Of a stretch of DNA of 64,000 nucleotides, positions 1 to 11,705 are shown one piece after another. Location of the stretch: NCBI GenBank assembly GCA_018806985.1, contig JADANN010000441.1, positions 62,001 to 126,000 on the forward strand. The letters are read 5' to 3'. How positions within the stretch are numbered: the first letter of the stretch is position 1; every line of letters starts with the position of its first letter. Made by a program: the position numbers and the translations under genes. Below the pieces are notes generated by a model, which made no database searches, was not told where the DNA came from, and saw only the letters and a list, made by a program, of their open reading frames with translations. Source of the stretch: Angiostrongylus vasorum. Lineage: Eukaryota > Nematoda > Chromadorea > Rhabditida > Metastrongylidae.

Positions 1-103
1 CCAGTCACGTTTATTATCCAGTGGTGTGCTCGTCAGTGAATTCTTGGTAGTTATTCGAGAACAAGCAATAGGACATGTGAACATATGTAGTAGCATCCCA
101 TAA

Positions 104-176
104 GTCCGCGTGGCGCAATGGGAAACGTGTCTGCCTACGGAGCAGTGGATTTCAGGCTCGAATCCTGCCGTGGTCG
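104..176 (+). pseudogene. decayed tRNA-Arg-like unit (typical of left half)
   Basis: This is representative of the left half of the array. The acceptor starts GTCCGCG, the D loop has lost its usual GGATAA, and the anticodon stem is TCTGC against GCAGT, so the closing pair is lost. The T loop reads CTCGAAT, which damages the B box. The anticodon loop CTACGGA (ACG) is intact. The base run after the tRNA is GTTTG, so the four-T pol III stop is gone. It is most likely a pseudogene. Near-identical copies recur, for example around 604, 1,985 and 7,280. Confidence 0.7.
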
Positions 177-791
177 AGACGTTTGTTCCAGTCACGTTTA
201 TTATCCAGTGGTGTGCTCGTCGGTGAATTCTTCGTAGTTATTCGAGAACAAGTAATAGGACATGTGAACATATGTAGTAGCATCCCATAAGTCCGCGTGG
301 CGCAACGGAAAACGGGTCTGCCTGCGGAGCAGAGGATTGCAGGGTTCGGATCGTGCCGTGGTCGAGACGTTTTGTTCCAGTCGCGTTTCCTTAACCGTTG
401 CTGTGCTCGTCAGTGAATTTTCGGTAGTTATTCGAGAACGAGTAATAGGACATGTGAACATATGTAGGAGGTACGAATCCTGCGTGGTCGAGACTTTTGT
501 TCCAGTCACGTTTATTATCCAGTGGTGTGCTCGTCAGTGAATTCTTGGTAGTTATTCGAGAACAAGCAATAGGACATGTGAACATATGTAGTAGCATCCC
601 ATAAGTCCGCGTGGCGCAATGGGAAACGTGTCTGCCTACGGAGCAGTGGATTTCAGGCTCGAATCCTGCCGTGGTCGAGACGTTTGTTCCAGTCACGTTT
701 ATTATCCAGTGGTGTGCTCGTCGGTGAATTCTTCGTAGTTATTCGAGAACAAGTAATAGGACATGTGAACATATGTAGTAGCATCCCATAA

Positions 792-864
792 GTCCGCGTG
801 GCGCAACGGAAAACGGGTCTGCCTGCGGAGCAGAAGATTGCAGGTTCGAATCGTGCCGTGGTCG
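792..864 (+). tRNA. tRNA-Arg-like unit with GCG anticodon
   Basis: The 73-nt unit has anticodon stem TCTGC/GCAGA around the loop CTGCGGA, so positions 34-36 are GCG instead of ACG. The T loop TTCGAAT is intact; the T stem GCAGG/CGTGC has one mismatch. The D loop is altered (AACGGAAAAC). A T4 run follows four bases after the end. The same variant recurs about eight times in the left half (near 291, 3,970, 4,350, 5,230, 6,290, 7,470 and 9,120). Eukaryotes normally read CGN codons with I34 from ACG, so this is probably a decayed lineage amplified with the array. Confidence 0.5.
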
Positions 865-1481
865 AGACTTTTGTTCCAGTCGTGTTCCTTAACCGTTGCT
901 GTGCTCGTCAGTGAATTCTTCGGTAGTTATTCGAGAACGAGTAATAGGACATGTGAACATATGTAGTAGCATCCCATAAGTCCCGCGTGGCGCAATGGAA
1001 AACGGGTCTGCCTACGGAGCAGTGGGATTTCAGGCTCGAATCCTGCCGTGGTCGAGACTTTTGTTCCAGTCGCGTTTCCTTAACCGTTGCTGTGCTCGTC
1101 AGTGAATTCTTCGGTAGTTATTCGAGAACGAGTAATAGGACATGTGAACATATGTAGTAGGTACGAATCCTGCGTGGTCGAGACTTTTGTTCCAGTCACG
1201 TTTATTATCCAGTGGTGTGCTCGTCAGTGAATTCTTGGTAGTTATTCGAGAACAAGCAATAGGACATGTGAACATATGTAGTAGCATCCCATAAGTCCGC
1301 GTGGCGCAATGGGAAACGTGTCTGCCTACGGAGCAGTGGATTTTAGGCTCGAATCCTGCCGTGGTCGAGACTTTTGTTCCAGTCGTGTTCCTTAACCGTT
1401 GCTGTGCTCGTCAGTGAATTTTCGGTAGTTATTCGAGAACGAGTAATAGGACATATGAACATATGTAGTAGCATCCCGTAG

Positions 1482-1553
1482 GGCCGCGTGGCGCAGTGGA
1501 TAAGGCGTCTGCCTACGAAGCAGAAGATTTCATATTCGAGTCCTGCGTGGTCG
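1482..1553 (+). pseudogene. tRNA-Arg-like unit with T-arm damage
   Basis: This variant has a good acceptor (GGCCGCG), a good D arm and anticodon arm (loop CTACGAA, ACG), but the T arm reads CATATTCGAGTCCTGC and one base is missing before the acceptor, giving 72 nt. It recurs near 3,417, 4,169, 4,529, 5,410, 6,469, 7,652 and 9,305. The T stem cannot pair properly, so function is unlikely. Confidence 0.65.
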
Positions 1554-4500
1554 AGACTTCTGTTCCAATCACGTTTATTATCAAGTGGTGTTCTCGTCAG
1601 TGAATTCTTCGTAGTTATTCGAGAACAAGTAATAGGACATGTGAACATATGTAGTAGCATCCCATAAGTCCGCGTGGCGCAATTTGAAAACGGGTCTGCC
1701 TACGGAGCAGTGGGTTTCAGGCTCGGATCCTGCCGTGGTCGAGACGTTTGTTCCAGTCGCGTTTCTTAAGCGGTGGTGTGCTCGTCAGTGAATTTTCGGT
1801 AGTTATTCGAGAACGAGTAATAGGACATGTGAACATATGTAGTAGGTACGAATCCTGCGTGGTCGAGACTTTTGTTCCAGTCACGTTTATTATCCAGTGG
1901 TGTGCTCGTCAGTGAATTCTTGGTAGTTATTCGAGAACAAGCAATAGGACATGTGAACATATGTAGTAGCATCCCATAAGTCCGCGTGGCGCAATGGGAA
2001 ACGTGTCTGCCTACGGAGCAGTGGATTTTAGGCTCGAATCCTGCCGTGGTCGAGACGTTTGTTCCAGTCGCGTTTCTTAACCGGTGGTGTGCTCGTCAGT
2101 GAATTTTCGGTAGTTATTCGAGAACGAGTAATAGGACATGTGAACATATGTAGTAGCATCCCATAAGTCCGCGTGGCGCAATGGGAAACGTGTCTGCCTA
2201 CGGAGCAGTGGATTTTAGGCTCGAATCCTGCCGTGGTCGAGACTTTTGTTCCAGTCGTGTTCCTTAACCGTTGCTGTGCTCGTCAGTGAATTTTCGGTAG
2301 TTATTCGAGAACGAGTAATAGGACATGTGAACATATGTAGTAGGTACGAATCCTGCGTGGTCGAGACTTTTGTTCCAGTCGCGTTTCTTAAGCGGTGGTG
2401 TGCTCGTCAGTGAATTTTTCGGTAGTTATTCGAGAACGAGTAATAGGACATGTGAACATATGTAGGAGGTACGAATCCTGCGTGGTCGAGACTTTTGTTC
2501 CAGTCACGTTTATTATCCAGTGGTGTGCTCGTCAGTGAATTCTTCGTAGTTATTCGAGAACAAGCAATAGGACATGTGAACATATGTAGTAGCATCCCAT
2601 AAGTCCGCGTGGCGCAATTTGAAAACGGGTCTGCCTACGGAGCAGTGGATTTCAGGCTCGAATCCTGCCGTGGTCGAGACGTTTGTTCCAGTCGCGTTTC
2701 TTAAGCGGTGGTGTGCTCGTCAGTGAATTTTTCGGTAGTTATTCGAGAACGAGTAATAGGACATGTGAACATATGTAGGAGGTACGAATCCTGCGTGGTC
2801 GAGACTTTTGTTCCAGTCACGTTTATTATCCAGTGGTGTGCTCGTCAGTGAATTCTTCGTAGTTATTCGAGAACAAGTAATAGGACATGTGAACATATGT
2901 AGTAGCATCCCGTAAGTCCGCGTGGCGCAATGGGATAACGCGTCTGCCTACGGAGCAGTGGATTTCAGGCTCGAATCCTGCCGTGGTCGAGACGTTTGTT
3001 CCAGTCACGTTTATTATCCAGTGGTGTGCTCGTCGGTGAATTCTTCGTAGTTATTCGAGAACAAGTAATAGGACATGTGAACATATGTAGTAGCATCCCA
3101 TAAGTCCGCGTGGCGCAACGGAAAACGGGTCTGCCTACGGAGCAGTGGGTTTCAGGCTCGGATCCTGCCGTGGTCGAGACGTTTGTTCCAGTCGCGTTTC
3201 TTAAGCGGTGGTGTGCTCGTCAGTGAATTTTCGGTAGTTATTCGAGAACGAGAAACAGGACATGTGAACATATGTAGGAGGTACGAATCCTGCGTGGTCG
3301 AGACTTTTGTTCCAGTCACGTTTATTATCCAGTGGTGTGCTCGTCAGTGAATTCTTGGTAGTTATTCGAGAACGATTGATAGCACATGTGAACATATGTA
3401 GTAGCATCCCGTAGGGCCGCGTGGCGCAGTGGATAAGGCGTCTGCCTACGAAGCAGAAGATTTCATATTCGAGTCCTGCGTGGTCGAGACTTTTGTTCCA
3501 GTCACGTTTATTATCCAGTGGTGTGCTCGTCAGTGAATTCTTCGTAGTTATTCGAGAACAAGTAATAGGACATGTGAACATATGTAGTAGCATCCCATAA
3601 GTCCGCGTGGCGCAATTTAAAACGGGTCTGCCTACGGAGCAGTGGATTTTAGGCTCGAATCCTGCCGTGGTCGAGACGTTTGTTCCAGTCACGTTTATTA
3701 TCCAGTGGTGTGCTCGTCGGTGAATTCTTCGTAGTTATTCGAGAACAAGTAATAGGACATGTGAACATATGTAGTAGCATCCCATAAGTCCGCGTGGCGC
3801 AACGGAAAACGGGTCTGCCTACGGAGCAGTGGGTTTCAGGCTCGGATCCTGCCGTGGTCGAGACGTTTGTTCCAGTCGCGTTTCTTAAGCGGTGGTGTGC
3901 TCGTCAGTGAATTTTCGGTAGTTATTCGAGAACGAGTAATAGGACATGTGAACATATGTAGTAGCATCCCATAAGTCCGCGTGGCGCAACGGAAAACGGG
4001 TCTGCCTGCGGAGCAGAAGATTGCAGGGTTCGAATCGTGCCGTGGTCGAGACTTTTGTTCCAGTCGCGTTTCTTAACCGTTGCTGTGCTCGTCAGTGAAT
4101 TCTTGGTAGTTATTCGAGAACGATTGATAGCACATGTGAACATATGTAGTAGCATCCCGTAGGGCCGCGTGGCGCAATGGATAACGCGTCTGCCTACGAA
4201 GCAGAAGATTTCATATTCGAGTCCTGCGTGGTCGAGACTTTTGTTCCAGTCACGTTTATTATCCAGTGGTGTGCTCGTCAGTGAATTCTTGGTAGTTATT
4301 CGAGAACAAGCAATAGGACATGTGAACATATGTAGTAGCATCCCATAAGTCCGCGTGGCGCAATGGGAAACGTGTCTGCCTGCGGAGCAGAAGATTGCAG
4401 GTTCGAATCGTGCCGTGGTCGAGACTTTTGTTGCAGTCGCGTTCCTTAACCGTTGCTGTGCTCGTCAGTGAATTCTTGGTAGTTATTCGAGAACGATTGA

Positions 4501-7500
4501 TAGCACATGTGAACATATGTAGTAGCATCCCGTAGGGCCGCGTGGCGCAATGGATAACGCGTCTGCCTACGAAGCAGAAGATTTCATATTCGAGTCCTGC
4601 GTGGTCGAGACTTTTGTTCCAGTCACGTTTATTATCCAGTGGTGTGCTCGTCAGTGAATTCTTCGTAGTTATTCGAGAACAAGTAATAGGACATGTGAAC
4701 ATATGTAGTAGCATCCCGTAGGGCCGCGTGGCGCAATTTAAAACGGGTCTGCCTACGGAGCAGTGGGTTTCAGGCTCGGATCCTGCCGTGGTCGAGACGT
4801 TTGTTCCAGTCGCGTTTCTTAAGCGGTGGTGTGCTCGTCAGTGAATTTTTCGGTAGTTATTCGAGAACGAGTAATAGGACATGTGAACATATGTAGGAGG
4901 TACGAATCCTGCGTGGTCGAGACTTTTGTTCCAGTCACGTTTATTATCCAGTGGTGTGCTCGTCAGTGAATTCTTCGTAGTTATTCGAGAACAAGTAATA
5001 GGACATGTGAACATATGTAGTAGCATCCCATAAGTCCGCGTGGCGCAATTTAAAACGGGTCTGCCTACGGAGCAGTGGATTTTAGGCTCGAATCCTGCCG
5101 TGGTCGAGACGTTTTGTTCCAGTCACGTTTATTATCCAGTGGTGTGCTCGTCGGTGAATTCTTCGTAGTTATTCGAGAACAAGTAATAGGACATGTGAAC
5201 ATATGTAGTAGCATCCCATAAGTCCGCGTGGCGCAACGGAAAACGGGTCTGCCTGCGGAGCAGAAGATTGCAGGTTCGAATCGTGCCGTGGTCGAGACTT
5301 TTGTTCCAGTCGCGTTCCTTAACCGTTGCTGTGCTCGTCAGTGAATTCTTGGTAGTTATTCGAGAAGGATTGATAGCACATGTGAACATATGTAGTAGCA
5401 TCCCGTAGGGCCGCGTGGCGCAGTGGATAAGGCGTCTGCCTACGAAGCAGAAGATTTCATATTCGAGTCCTGCGTGGTCGAGACTTCTGTTCCAGTCACG
5501 TTTATTATCAAGTGGTGTGCTCGTCAGTGAATTCTTCGTAGTTATTCGAGAACAAGTAATAGGACACGTGAACATATGTAGTGGCATCCCATAAGTCCGC
5601 GTGGCGCAATTTAAAACGGGTCTGCCTACGGAGCAGTGGGTTTCAGGCTCGAATCCTGCCGTGGTCGAGACGTTTTGTTCCAGTCGCGTTCCTTAACCGT
5701 TGCTGTGCTCGTCAGTGAATTCTTGGTAGTTCTTCGAGAACGATTGATAGCACATGTGAACATATGTAGTAGCATCCCGTAGGGCCGCGTGGCGCAATGG
5801 GAAACGTGTCTGCCTACGGAGCAGTGGATTTTAGGCTCGAATCCTGCCGTGGTCGAGACTTTTGTTCCAGTCGTGTTCCTTAACCGTTGCTGTGCTCGTC
5901 AGTGAATTTTCGGTAGTTATTCGAGAACGAGTAATAGGACATGTGAACATATGTAGTAGGTACGAATCCTGCGTGGTCGAGACTTTTGTTCCAGTCGCGT
6001 TTCTTAAGCGGTGGTGTGCTCGTCAGTGAATTTTCGGTAGTTATTCGAGAACGAGTAATAGGACATGTGAACATATGTAGTAGCATCCCATAAGTCCGCG
6101 TGGCGCAATTTAAAACGGGTCTGCCTACGGAGCAGTGGGTTTCAGGCTCGGATCCTGCCGTGGTCGAGACGTTTGTTCCAGTCGCGTTTCTTAAGCGGTG
6201 GTGTGCTCGTCAGTGAATTTTCGGTAGTTATTCGAGAACGAGTAATAGGACATGTGAACATATGTAGTAGCATCCCATAAGTCCGCGTGGCGCAACGGAA
6301 AACGGGTCCGCCTGCGGAGCAGAAGATTGCAGGTTCGAATCGTGCCGTGGTCGAGACATTTGTTCCAGTCGCGTTCCTTAACCGTTGCTGTGCTCGTCAG
6401 TGAATTCTTGGTAGTTATTCGAGAAGGATTGATAGCACATGTGAACATATGTAGTAGCATCCCGTAGGGCCGCGTGGCGCAGTGGATAAGGCGTCTGCCT
6501 ACGAAGCAGAAGATTTCATATTCGAGTCCTGCGTGGTCGAGACTTCTGTTCCAGTCACGTTTATTATCAAGTGGTGTGCTCGTCAGTGAATTCTTCGTAG
6601 TTATTCGAGAACAAGTAATAGGACACGTGAACATATGTAGTGGCATCCCATAAGTCCGCGTGGCGCAATTTAAAACGGGTCTGCCTACGGAGCAGTGGGT
6701 TTCAGGCTCGAATCCTGCCGTGGTCGAGACTTTTGTTCCAGTCGCGTTTCTTAACCGGTGGTGTGCTCGTCAGTGAATTTCTCGGTAGTTATTCGAGAAC
6801 GAGTAATAGCACATGTGAACATATGTAGTAGCATCCCGTAGGGCCGCGTGGCGCAATGGGAAACGTGTCTGCCTACGGAGCAGTGGATTTTAGGCTCGAA
6901 TCCTGCCGTGGTCGAGACTTTTGTTCCAGTCGTGTTCCTTAACCGTTGCTGTGCTCGTCAGTGAATTTTCGGTAGTTATTCGAGAACGAGTAATAGGACA
7001 TGTGAACATATGTAGTAGGTACGAATCCTGCGTGGTCGAGACTTTTGTTCCAGTCGCGTTTCTTAAGCGGTGGCGTGCTCGTCAGTGAATTTTTCGGTAG
7101 TTATTCGAGAACGAGTAATAGGACATGTGAACATATGTAGGAGGTACGAATCCTGCGTGGTCGAGACTTTTGTTCCAGTCACGTTTATTATCCAGTGGTG
7201 TGCTCGTCAGTGAATTCTTGGTAGTTATTCGAGAACAAGCAATAGGACATGTGAACATATGTAGTAGCATCCCATAAGTCCGCGTGGCGCAATGGGAAAC
7301 GTGTCTGCCTACGGAGCAGTGGATTTCAGGCTCGAATCCTGCCGTGGTCGAGACGTTTGTTCCAGTCACGTTTATTATCCAGTGGTGTGCTCGTCGGTGA
7401 ATTCTCGGTAGTTATTCGAGAACAAGCAATAGGACATGTGAACATATGTAGTAGCATCCCCTTAAGTCCGCGTGGCGCAATGGGAAACGTGTCTGCCTGC

Positions 7501-9619
7501 GGAGCAGAAGATTGCAGGTTCGAATCGTGCCGTGGTCGAGACTTTTGTTCCAGTCGCGTTCCTTAACCGTTGCTGTGCTCGTCAGTGAATTCTTGGTAGT
7601 TCTTCGAGAACGATTGATAGCACATGTGAACATATGTAGTAGCATCCCGTAGGGCCGCGTGGCGCAATGGATAACGTGTCTGCCTACGAAGCAGAAGATT
7701 TCATATTCGAGTCCTGCGTGGTCGAGGCTTTTGTTCCAGTCACGTTTATTATCCAGTGGTGTGCTCGTCAGTGAATTCTTCGTAGTTATTCGAGAACAAG
7801 TAATAGGACATGTGAACATATGTAGTAGGTACGAGTCCTGTGTGGTCGAGACTTTTGTTCCAGTCGCGTTTCTTAAGCGGTGGTGTGCTCGTCAGTGAAT
7901 TTTCGGTAGTTATTCGAGAACGAGTAATAGGACATGTAAACATATGTAGTAGCATCCCATAAGTCCGCGTGGCGCAATGGGAAACGTGTCTGCCTACGGA
8001 GCAGTGGATTTTAGGCTCGAATCCTGCCGTGGTCGAGACGTTTGTTCCAGTCGCGTTTCTTAAGCGGTGGTGTGCTCGTCAGTGAATTTTCGGTAGTTAT
8101 TCGAGAACGAGTAATAGGACATGTAAACATATGTAGTAGCATCCCATAAGTCCGCGTGGCGCAATGGGAAACGTGTCTGCCTCACGGAGCAGTGGATTTT
8201 AGGCTCGAATCCTGCCGTGGTCGAGACGTTTGTTCCAGTCGCGTTTCTTAAGCGGTGGTGTGCTCGTCAGTGAATTTTTCGGTAGTTATTCGAGAACGAG
8301 TAATAGGACATGTGAACATATGTAGTAGGTACGAATCCTGCGTGGTCGAGACTTTTGTTCCAGTCGCGTTTCTTAAGCGGTGGTGTGCTCGTCAGTGAAT
8401 TTTCGGTAGTTATTCGAGAACGAGTAATAGGACATGTGAACATATGTAGGAGGTACGAATCCTGCGTGGTCGAGACTTTTGTTCCAGTCACGTTTATTAT
8501 CCAGTGGTGTGCTCGTCAGTGAATTCTTGGTAGTTATTCGAGAACAAGCAATAGGACATGTGAACATATGTAGTAGCATCCCATAAGTCCGCGTGGCGCA
8601 ATGGGAAACGTGTCTGCCTACGGAGCAGTGGATTTCAGGCTCGAATCCTGCCGTGGTCGAGACGTTTGTTCCAGTCACGTTTATTATCCAGTGGTGTGCT
8701 CGTCGGTGAATTCTTGGTAGTTATTCGAGAACGAGTAATAGGACATGTGAACATATGTAGTAGCATCCCATAAGTCCGCGTGGCGCAATGGGAAAACGTG
8801 TCTGCTCACGGAGCAGAAGATTTCAGTATTCGAATCCTGCGTGGTCGAGACTTTTGTTCCAGTCACGTTTATTATCCAGTGGTGTGCTCGTCAGTGAATT
8901 CTCGGTAGTTATTCGAGAACAAGCAATAGGACATGTGAACATATGTAGCATCCCGAGTCCGCGTGGCGCAATGGGAAACGTGTCTGCCCACGTGGTCAGA
9001 GACTTTGTGTCGCAGTCACGCGTTTATTATCCAGTGGTGTGCCTCGTCAGTGAATTCTTGGTAGTTATTCGAGAACAAGCAATAGGACATGTGAACATAT
9101 GTAGTAGCATCCCGTAAGTCCGCGTGGCGCAATGGGAAACGTGTCTGCCTGCGGAGCAGAAGATTGCAGGTTCGAATCGTGCCGTGGTCGAGACTTTTGT
9201 TCCAGTCGCGTTTCCTTAACCGTTGCTGTGCTCGTCAGTGAATTCTTGGTAGTTATTCGAGAACGATTGATAGCACATGTGAACATATGTAGTAGCATCC
9301 CGTAGGGCCGCGTGGCGCAATGGATAACGTGTCTGCCTACGAAGCAGAAGATTTCATAGTTCGAGTCCTGCGTGGTCGAGACTTTTGTTCCAGTCGCGTT
9401 TCTTAGCCAGTGGTGTGCTCGTCAGTGAATTTTTCGGTAGTTATTCGAGAACGAGTAATAGGTCATGTGAACATATGTAGTAAGTACGAATCCTGCCGTG
9501 GTCGAGACTTTTGTTCCAGTCGCGTTTCTAAGCCAATGGTGTGCTCGTCAGTGAATTTTTCGGTAGTTATTCGAGAACGAGTAATAGGACATGTGAACAT
9601 ATGTAGTAGCATCCCATTG

Positions 9620-9692
9620 GGCCGCGTTGCGCAATGGATAACGCGTCTGCCTACGGAGCAGAAGATTGCAGGTTCGAATCCTGCCGTGGTCG
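9620..9692 (+). tRNA. tRNA-Arg(ACG), first clean copy
   Basis: The 73-nt cloverleaf has acceptor GGCCGCG against CGTGGTC (two G-U pairs), anticodon stem TCTGC/GCAGA with loop CTACGGA (ACG), five-base variable loop AGATT, T stem GCAGG/CCTGC with loop TTCGAAT, and discriminator G. The B box GGTTCGAATCC is a perfect consensus match; the A box is TTGCGCAATGG, with G9 replaced by T. A pol III stop (TTTT) begins four bases after the discriminator. No CCA is encoded, as expected for a eukaryote. It could be a functional gene; one of dozens of copies. Confidence 0.8.
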
Positions 9693-9807
9693 AGACTTTT
9701 GTTCCAGTCGCGTTTCTAAGCCGTTGGTGTGCTCGTCAGTGAATTTTTTGGTAGTTATTCGAGAACGAGTAATAGGACATGTGAACATATGTAGTAGCAT
9801 CCCATTG

Positions 9808-9880
9808 GGCCACGTTGCGCAATGGATAACGCGTCTGCCTACGGAGCAGAAGATTGCAGGTTCGAATGCTGCGGTGGTCG
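9808..9880 (+). tRNA. tRNA-Arg(ACG)-like, one T-stem mismatch
   Basis: This is the same 73-nt architecture with GGCCACG at the 5' end. The change at position 5 (G to A) turns the acceptor G-U pair into A-U. The T stem GCAGG/GCTGC has one mismatch and acceptor position 7 is mismatched. A T4 stop follows. Confidence 0.6.
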
Positions 9881-10108
9881 AGACTTTTGTTCCAGTCGCG
9901 TTTCTTAGCCGTTGGTGTGCTCGTCAGTGAATTTTTGGTAGTTATTCGAGAACGAGTAATAGGACATGTGAACATATGTAGTAGGTACGAATCCTGCCGT
10001 GGTGGAGACTTTTGTTCCAGTCGCGTTTCTTAACCGTTGGTGTGCTCGTCAGTGAATTTTTGGTAGTTATTCGAGAACGAGTAATAGGACATGTGAACAT
10101 ATGTAGTA

Positions 10109-10233
10109 GGTACGAATCCTGCCGTGGTGGAGACTTTTGTTCCAGTCGCGTTTCTTAACCGTTGGTGTGCTCGTCAGTGAATTTTTGGTAGTTATTCGAG
10201 AACGAGTAATAGGACATGTGAACATATGTAGTA
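10109..10233 (+). repeat. example of the 125-bp short unit
   Basis: The unit starts directly after the spacer end GTAGTA with GGTACGAATCCTGCC, that is, the 3' part of the T arm and the 3' acceptor strand of the tRNA, then the usual spacer. Compared with the 188-bp unit, 63 bp are absent: the spacer tail and the tRNA up to the B box. Three such units run in succession here (9,985 to 10,360). They have no A box and only a partial B box, so they cannot make a tRNA. Confidence 0.85.
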
Positions 10234-10939
10234 GGTACGAATCCTGCCGTGGTCGAGACTTTTGTTCCAGTCGCGTTTCTTAACCGTTGGTGTGCTCGTC
10301 AGTGAATTTTTTGGTAGTTATTCGAGAACGAGTAATAGGACATGTGAACATATGTAGTAGGTACGAATCCTGCGTGGTCGAGACTTTTGTTCCAGTCGCG
10401 TTTCTTAAGCCAATGGTGTGCTCGTCAGTGAATTTTTCGGTAGTTATTCGAGAACGAGTAATAGGACATGTGAACATATGTAGTAGGTACGAATCCTGCC
10501 GTGGTCGAGACTTTTGTTCCAGTCGCGTTTCTTAAGCGATGGTGTGCTCGTCAGTGAATTTTTCGGTAGTTATTCGAGAACGAGTAATAGGACATGTGAA
10601 CATATGTAGTAGGTACGAAATCCTGCCGTGGTCGAGACTTTTGTTCCAGTCGCGTTTCTTAGCCAGTGGTGTGCTCGTCAGTGAATTTTTGGTAGTTATT
10701 CGAGAACGAGTAATAGGACATGTGAACATATGTAGTAGCATCCCATAAGTCCGCGTGGCGCAATGGGATAACGTGTCTGCCTACGGAGCAGTAGGATTTC
10801 AGGCTCGAATCCTGCCGTGGTCGAGACGTTTGTTCCAGTCGCGTTTCTTAGCCAGTGGTGTGCTCGTCAGTGAATTTTTGGTAGTTATTCGAGAACGAGT
10901 AATAGGGACATGTGAACATATGTAGTAGCATCCCATTGG

Positions 10940-11012
10940 GTCCGCGTGGCGCAATGGGAAACGTGTCTGCCTACGGAGCAGAAGATTGCAGGTTCGAATC
11001 CTGCCGTGGTCG
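10940..11012 (+). tRNA. tRNA-Arg(ACG)-like, hybrid copy
   Basis: The 5' half resembles the left-half type (GTCCGCG acceptor, GGGAAACG D loop), but the anticodon and T arms are clean (GCAGA; GCAGG/CCTGC with TTCGAAT). The acceptor has a T against U mismatch at pair 2-71. A T4 stop follows. The mosaic suggests unequal exchange or gene conversion between unit types. Confidence 0.55.
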
Positions 11013-11444
11013 AGACTTTTGTTCCAGTCGCGTTTCTTAAGCCGTTGGTGTGCTCGTCAGTGAATTTCTTTGGTAGTTATTCGAGAACGAGTAATAGGAC
11101 ATGTGAACATATGTAGTAGCATCCCATAGGGCCGCGTGGCGCAATGGATAACGCGTCTGCCTACGGAGCAGAAGATTTACAAGTTCGAATCCTGTCGTGG
11201 TCGAGACTTTTGTTCCAGTCGCGTTTCTAAGCCAATGGTGTGCTCGTCAGTGAATTTCTTTGGTAGTTATTCGAGAACGAGTAATAGGACATGTGAACAT
11301 ATGTAGTAGGTACGAATCCTGCGTGGTCGAGACTTTTGTTCCAGTCGCGTTTCTAAGCCAATGGTGTGCTCGTCAGTGAATTTTTCGGTAGTTATTCGAG
11401 AACGAGTAATAGGACATGTGAACATATGTAGTAGCATCCCATTG

Positions 11445-11517
11445 GGCCGCGTTGCGCAATGGATAACGCGTCTGCCTACGGAGCAGAAGATTGCAGGTTC
11501 GAATCCTGCCGTGGTCG
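11445..11517 (+). tRNA. tRNA-Arg(ACG), clean copy
   Basis: All four stems pair, with the same sequence features as the copy at 9,620: loop CTACGGA, T stem GCAGG/CCTGC, T loop TTCGAAT, B box GGTTCGAATCC, and T4 stop four bases downstream. It is exactly 188 bp from the next tRNA start. Expression is not shown. Confidence 0.8.
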
Positions 11518-11632
11518 AGACTTTTGTTCCAGTCGCGTTTCTTAGCCGTTGGTGTGCTCGTCAGTGAATTTTTTGGTAGTTATTCGAGAACGAGTAATAG
11601 GACATGTGAACATATGTAGTAGCATCCCATTG

Positions 11633-11705
11633 GGCCGCGTTGCGCAATGGATAACGCGTCTGCCTACGGAGCAGAAGATTGCAGGTTCGAATCCTGCGGT
11701 GGTCG
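11633..11705 (+). tRNA. tRNA-Arg(ACG), near-clean copy
   Basis: This copy is identical in layout to the preceding one. The 3' acceptor strand reads GGTGGTC, so pair 7-66 becomes G-G while the rest pairs. B box and T4 stop are intact. Confidence 0.7.
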
